This document shows, one piece after another, positions 23,220 to 26,091 of a DNA stretch of 26,091 nt. Made by a program: the position numbers and the translations under genes. Every line of letters starts with the position of its first letter. The stretch's first letter is position 1. The DNA is taken from NCBI GenBank assembly GCA_038222225.1, contig JBBRHV010000024.1:1-26091 (forward strand), read 5' to 3'. This stretch comes from JAKLFA01 sp038222225. GTDB lineage: Bacteria; Omnitrophota; Gorgyraeia; Zapsychrales; JANLHA01. A model generated the notes under the pieces. That model did no database searches, had not been told where the DNA came from, and saw only the letters and a list, made by a program, of their open reading frames with translations.

Positions 23220-23452
23220 TATAATACCTTAGATCATTTAGATAGATAAGTCCTTCCAACAATAGGTCTCTTTATTTTTTCATTGGCAGTCTGCCAGCAT
23301 TACCTTCTATTGATCGGTCTTAAGTTTTTACAAAACATCACCATTTGAAAGATGATGTGTTGTGTTTCTGGAGCATCTCTGTAACTGTGCTATTTTTCGC
23401 ATGTTTAAGAAATAAGCGGGCGGCACAAAAATTGATTTTGGAGGGATGAAGA
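23220..23452 (+). promoter_or_regulatory. -10 box and about 220-base leader of the cold-shock-like gene
   Basis: TATAAT at 23220-23225 has no clear -35. Transcription from it would give a leader of about 220 bases without a gene. The leader holds the hairpin TGGCA(gtc)TGCCA near 23284-23296, and ACATCA paired with TGATGT near 23335-23358, then GGAGGG before the ATG. Long structured leaders are typical of cold-shock genes, so this could be a temperature-sensing leader (inferred). Confidence 0.4.
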
Positions 23453-23662
23453 ATGCAAATCGGAACGATCTCAAAATTATTTCGTGACAGAGAATACGGG
23501 AAAATTAAGACAAATAATGGGGAAGATGCGCATTTTCATAAGGAGTGTCTGTGGGACACTGAATTCGCGGAGTTGACGGAAGGGCTGGGAGTGGAATTTG
23601 AGATCCAGCCGGCGTATAAGGGCAACCTGGCTTTTCATATTCGTCCGTGTATTAGAAAATAG
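23453..23662 (+). CDS. Cold-shock-domain-like OB-fold protein
   Basis: The 69 residues follow the cold-shock-domain outline: G-T-I-S-K-L-F at the start, REYGKIKTNNGEDAHFHKEC where Csp proteins have K-G-F-G-F-I...D-V-F-V-H, and a last strand V-E-F-E-I-Q. Several aromatic RNA-binding positions of classical CspA are replaced (REYGKI for KGFGFI, AHFHK for VFVHF), so this is a divergent member. It should bind single-stranded RNA or DNA. GGAGGGATGAAGA precedes the ATG. It begins a run of small nucleic-acid-binding genes up to 24273. Confidence 0.7.
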   Translation: MQIGTISKLFRDREYGKIKTNNGEDAHFHKECLWDTEFAELTEGLGVEFEIQPAYKGNLAFHIRPCIRK

Positions 23663-23710
23663 ATCGGCGTATTGTTTCGAAGAGAGCTTATAAAATAAGG
23701 GAGGCGTTTA

Positions 23711-23794
23711 ATGGGAGACAAGGGAAAAAAAGATAAAACAAAAAGTGATAAGCACAAAAAAACAAAGCAGGATAAAAAATCCGGCAAGAAGTAA
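23711..23794 (+). CDS. 27-residue lysine-rich small protein
   Basis: ATG 23711 follows a strong site, GGGAGG, by six bases, which is the main reason to believe it. The product, MGDKGKKDKTKSDKHKKTKQ plus DKKSGKK, is almost entirely Lys, Asp, Gly and Ser: disordered, very basic and suited to bind RNA or ribosomes. It lies 48 bases after the cold-shock-like gene and 106 before infA. No named family is claimed. Confidence 0.55.
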   Translation: MGDKGKKDKTKSDKHKKTKQDKKSGKK

Positions 23795-23900
23795 AGGCAG
23801 GGTCAAGGGGAGTTGAGCGATTCCGGAAAATCCGATCCTCATCGAAGACGGGGAAACGATATTCATTAACCGAATAAGATTTTAGATCGAGGAAGTTGAT

Positions 23901-24122
23901 ATGTCCAAAGAAGAGGCAGTTGAGGTCGAGGGAGTTGTTGTCAAGATATTATCAAACTCTAGATTTTCCGTTGAATTGCAGAACGGCCATATGGTGATGG
24001 CCTATCCAGCCGGAAAGATGAGACGGTTTTTTATTAAGATTCTGCAGGGAGACAAGGTGACGGTGGCTTTGTCGCCGTATGACCTAGATAAGGGCCGGAT
24101 CACATTCCGGCATAAAATGTAA
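23901..24122 (+). CDS. infA: Translation initiation factor IF-1
   Basis: The 73-residue S1-type OB-fold protein matches IF-1 along its whole length: MSKEEAVEVEGVVVKILSNS, F-x-VELQNGHMV, AGKMRRFFIKILQGDKV and LSPYDLDKGRITFR. IF-1 binds the A site of the 30S subunit during initiation. AGGAAG precedes the ATG. Its place beside a cold-shock-like gene, not in the ribosomal-protein operon, suggests a second copy or a relocated gene; the window alone cannot say which. Confidence 0.95.
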   Translation: MSKEEAVEVEGVVVKILSNSRFSVELQNGHMVMAYPAGKMRRFFIKILQGDKVTVALSPYDLDKGRITFRHKM

Positions 24123-24126
24123 AGAT

Positions 24127-24273
24127 ATGTATCCTCGCAAGACAAAAAAGGGCGGTCAAGTCAAGCAGTATGGGAAGGGACGCGTCTGTAAAAAGCATGG
24201 CTGTACGCATCGCCTGAGTATTTATAATCCGGAAGAATTCTGTTACCGTCATTACAAAGAATGTTTAAAATAA
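24127..24273 (+). CDS. 48-residue Cys/His protein, probable zinc binder
   Basis: This small basic protein, four bases after infA, has C21, C26, C39 and H42 (C-KKHG-C-THRLSIYNPEEF-C-YR-H) as likely zinc ligands, with extra H24, H28 and C46. The first 20 residues are Lys/Gly-rich. The close spacing means it is transcribed with infA. A basic head plus one zinc site suggests RNA or ribosome binding. I recognise the Cys/Leu-Ser-x-Tyr-Asn/Cys-x-x-His pattern as recurring in small bacterial proteins but cannot name a family. Confidence 0.6.
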   Translation: MYPRKTKKGGQVKQYGKGRVCKKHGCTHRLSIYNPEEFCYRHYKECLK

Positions 24274-24317
24274 GGCGGCACACAGTTTTCGCCGTAAGAT
24301 TCAGTAGAACAGGAAGA

Positions 24318-24349
24318 CCCTTGAGCCAATGGCTCAGGGGATTTTTTTT
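24318..24349 (+). terminator. Intrinsic terminator after the infA cluster
   Basis: CCCTTGAGCC and GGCTCAGGGG pair (10 pairs, one G-T) around AAT and are followed by A and eight T. This closes the cold-shock-like/infA unit. Confidence 0.92.
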
Positions 24350-24490
24350 GCGTTGAAAAGGGCGGCCTCAGGAGGCGCAGATTTTGTTTTGAATCTTTAT
24401 CTTGCCAGGGCAGGTCTCCTTCTGTTACCATCAATTTAGGCTGGTTTGGGCAGCTGATTTTTGGGGTCGGTATTTCAATGAGAGAAGACT

Positions 24491-25954
24491 ATGAATTTTC
24501 TTTATGAAATCAACACGCGGGTTTGGCTTAAAAGCCTGTCTGAGAAGTATGGCCGCGAAATTCAACTCAGCACAGTGCCGGAGGAGGAACTGCGTCAGCT
24601 TAAGGAATTGGGGTTTGATGCGGTCTGGCTGATGGGAATCTGGCGCGCGAGTGAGGAGGGGCGGCAGATCGCGCGAGAGCATGCGGGGCTTCGTCAGGAA
24701 TTTCTCAATGCGTTGCCGGATGTTGAGCTTGAGGATATCGTCAGTTCGCCGTATGCGGTTGCCGGCTATGAGACCGATCCTTCTTTAGGGGGAACAGAAG
24801 GCTTGATGGAATTCAAGAAGCTGGCGCATCAAAGCGGACTGAAAGTCATTTTAGATTTTGTGCCGAATCATGTGGCTAACGATCATCCCTGGGTGAAGGC
24901 GCATCCTGAATATTTTGTGAACGGAACGCGGCAGGATCTGCAGAATGACCCCAACACTTTTTTCTTGTCTGAGAAGAAGGACGTGCTGGCGCACGGAAAA
25001 GATCCGTATTTTCCAGCTTGGACAGATGTGGCGCAGTTGAATTATTTCAATCTTCAGACCCGACAGGCCATGCAGGAAGAGCTTTTGAAGATCTCGTATT
25101 TTTGCGACGGTGTTCGTTGCGACATGGCCATGCTGGTTTTAAAAGGCATTCAAAGACAGGTTTGGGGAGACCGGATTTTTAATGGGGGTCAATTCAAGGA
25201 ACCGGCGCATGAGTTTTGGTCAGACGCGGTTGTGGCGGTGAAAAAGGTTAACCCGGATTTTATTTTTATTGCCGAGGTGTATTGGGGATTGGAATCTGAA
25301 TTGGTGTCTTCAGGCTTTGATTATGTTTATGACAAGGCGTTTTATGAGGCATTGAAAGACCTGCGGGTTGATGAAATAAGAGGCAACTTATTTGACGCGG
25401 GTGAATTGGCGAAGAAGCGGCTGAAATTTATTGAAAACCATGATGAGGGCCGGGCGGCTACGGTGTTTGGTATTGAAAGATCCAAGGCCGCGGTTCTTCT
25501 TTTGTGTTTGGCGCCGGGCGGTCATTTGTTTTATCAGGGGCAGTTGGAGGGGTTGAGGAAAAGACTGCCGGTACAGTTGATCAGACAGCCCAAAGAGGAA
25601 GTAGAGAGAGCGCTGGCTTCTTTTTATCAAAGAATTTTTAAGAATTTGCAGATTTTAAACACAGCGGACAGCCGCTGGGAAATCTGGCAAACTCATCCGG
25701 CCTGGGAAGGCAACGGGACGTTTCGCAATGTGATTATCTGCTGCAAGCAGAATCAACACCTTGCGGTGATCAACTATTCCGGGGAGCCCGCGCAATGCTA
25801 TGTTGCCATGAATTTGGGGCAGGAACGCTCCCAAAGGATCGTTTTTAAAGACGTGCTGGGTTCTGAGGAATATACGCGCGATAGCGAGAAAGCCCTGTAT
25901 TTTGATTTACCTGCTTTTGGTTGTCATCTTTTTCAGATCAATACAAGTCAATAA
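24491..25954 (+). CDS. GH13 alpha-amylase-family glycoside hydrolase
   Basis: The 487-residue protein has all four GH13 signature regions: DFVPNH (122-127), GVRCDMA with the nucleophile Asp 211, FIAEVYW with the acid/base Glu 262, and FIENHDEGR with His 317 and Asp 318. Opening phrases (MNFLYEINTRVWLKSLSEK, GFDAVWLMGIW) match cytoplasmic amylase-like enzymes. No signal peptide is present, so it acts inside the cell on alpha-glucans or maltodextrin-like sugars, by hydrolysis or transfer. A C-terminal beta domain (about 395-487) ends the protein. The subfamily is not clear. No glycogen genes adjoin it. GAGAGAAG precedes the ATG. Confidence 0.9.
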   Translation: MNFLYEINTRVWLKSLSEKYGREIQLSTVPEEELRQLKELGFDAVWLMGIWRASEEGRQIAREHAGLRQEFLNALPDVELEDIVSSPYAVAGYETDPSLGGTEGLMEFKKLAHQSGLKVILDFVPNHVANDHPWVKAHPEYFVNGTRQDLQNDPNTFFLSEKKDVLAHGKDPYFPAWTDVAQLNYFNLQTRQAMQEELLKISYFCDGVRCDMAMLVLKGIQRQVWGDRIFNGGQFKEPAHEFWSDAVVAVKKVNPDFIFIAEVYWGLESELVSSGFDYVYDKAFYEALKDLRVDEIRGNLFDAGELAKKRLKFIENHDEGRAATVFGIERSKAAVLLLCLAPGGHLFYQGQLEGLRKRLPVQLIRQPKEEVERALASFYQRIFKNLQILNTADSRWEIWQTHPAWEGNGTFRNVIICCKQNQHLAVINYSGEPAQCYVAMNLGQERSQRIVFKDVLGSEEYTRDSEKALYFDLPAFGCHLFQINTSQ

Positions 25955-25997
25955 AAATGGGTCTACACCGTTTCTAGTGGGTAAATAAGACCCATTT
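25955..25997 (+). repeat. Inverted repeat after GH13; terminator or IS end
   Basis: AAATGGGTC (25955-25963) and GACCCATTT (25989-25997) are exact inverted copies with 25 bases between. There is no real T-run. The GGGTCTACACC start resembles an IS-type end. The AAATGGGTC core partly recalls the palindrome at 9339. Confidence 0.5.
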
Positions 25998-26054
25998 GTT
26001 TGAGTTAAGTTTATTGTTTAAAAGCATTTACAGTATTTATTGTTCTCTGAAAAC

Positions 26055-26091
26055 TTGACACGTTTACCTGAAGTTGTAAAATCAGATCATG
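26055..26091 (+). promoter_or_regulatory. Promoter and ATG of the next gene (cut by the window end)
   Basis: TTGACA (26055-26060), 16 bases and TAAAAT (26077-26082) precede an ATG at 26089-26091, the last three bases of the window. The six-base gap implies a leaderless transcript. The gene itself lies outside. Confidence 0.5.

Noticed and set aside
1..26091. tRNA, rRNA and CRISPR arrays
   Set aside because: No cloverleaf with a GTTCRA T-loop, no rRNA stretch and no regularly spaced repeat array was seen on either strand by eye.

Overview
The window reads as chromosome from an uncultivated-style, Gram-negative-type bacterium. Evidence for an outer membrane is a TPR plus beta-barrel export protein, a DUF748/AsmA-like envelope protein and a secreted protein with a classical signal peptide. 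The gene mix (GT2 synthases with PEGA and YaiO-like partners, VF530/DUF2132, MscL, ABC-F, IF-1) and short-leader gene starts fit a lineage such as Omnitrophota/PVC-like candidate phyla. That is an impression, not a proof: there is no rRNA or other strong phylogenetic marker here.

Bases 1-6800 are accessory DNA. They hold the 3' end of an IS3-family element that cuts off the front of a gene with a PD-(D/E)XK-nuclease-like motif. That remnant is translationally coupled to a beta-CASP/metallo-beta-lactamase nuclease. Next come a HAD (RNA-repair 'SAK' type) gene overlapping a small secreted-protein gene, a TPR-like gene, and a decayed second copy of the secreted-protein gene with two in-frame stops. 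A HicAB toxin-antitoxin module follows, bracketed by two copies of a 35-base repeat that each precede a terminator. Then come a GC-rich hairpin-laden stretch and an autoregulated-looking HTH-Fic protein.

Bases 6800-12800 are more ordinary: MscL, a DUF748 envelope protein, an unusual zinc-finger SDR whose catalytic Tyr looks replaced, VF530, a small unknown protein and a cation-diffusion-facilitator transporter.

Bases 12900-20500 form a divergent surface-polysaccharide-like locus. A minus-strand pair (PEGA-domain protein, then GT2 membrane glycosyltransferase) faces a plus-strand operon. The plus-strand operon has two tiny tandem ferritin-like half-bundle proteins, a GT2 synthase, a TPR/YaiO-like outer-membrane barrel and an RluA-type pseudouridine synthase. 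The GT2 plus YaiO-like pair recalls yaiP-yaiO and pgaC-pgaA.

Bases 20500-26091 hold a small zinc-ribbon gene, a Uup-like ABC-F ATPase, and a cluster of small nucleic-acid-binding proteins. That cluster is a cold-shock-domain-like protein behind a long leader, a 27-residue lysine-rich peptide, IF-1 and a 48-residue Cys/His protein. A GH13 amylase-family enzyme follows. The window ends exactly on an ATG placed just behind a promoter.

A recurring feature is that several genes (hicA, fic, SDR, first ferritin-like gene, the gene starting at the window end) have a good -10 box only 6-9 bases before the start codon, so their mRNAs should be leaderless or nearly so.
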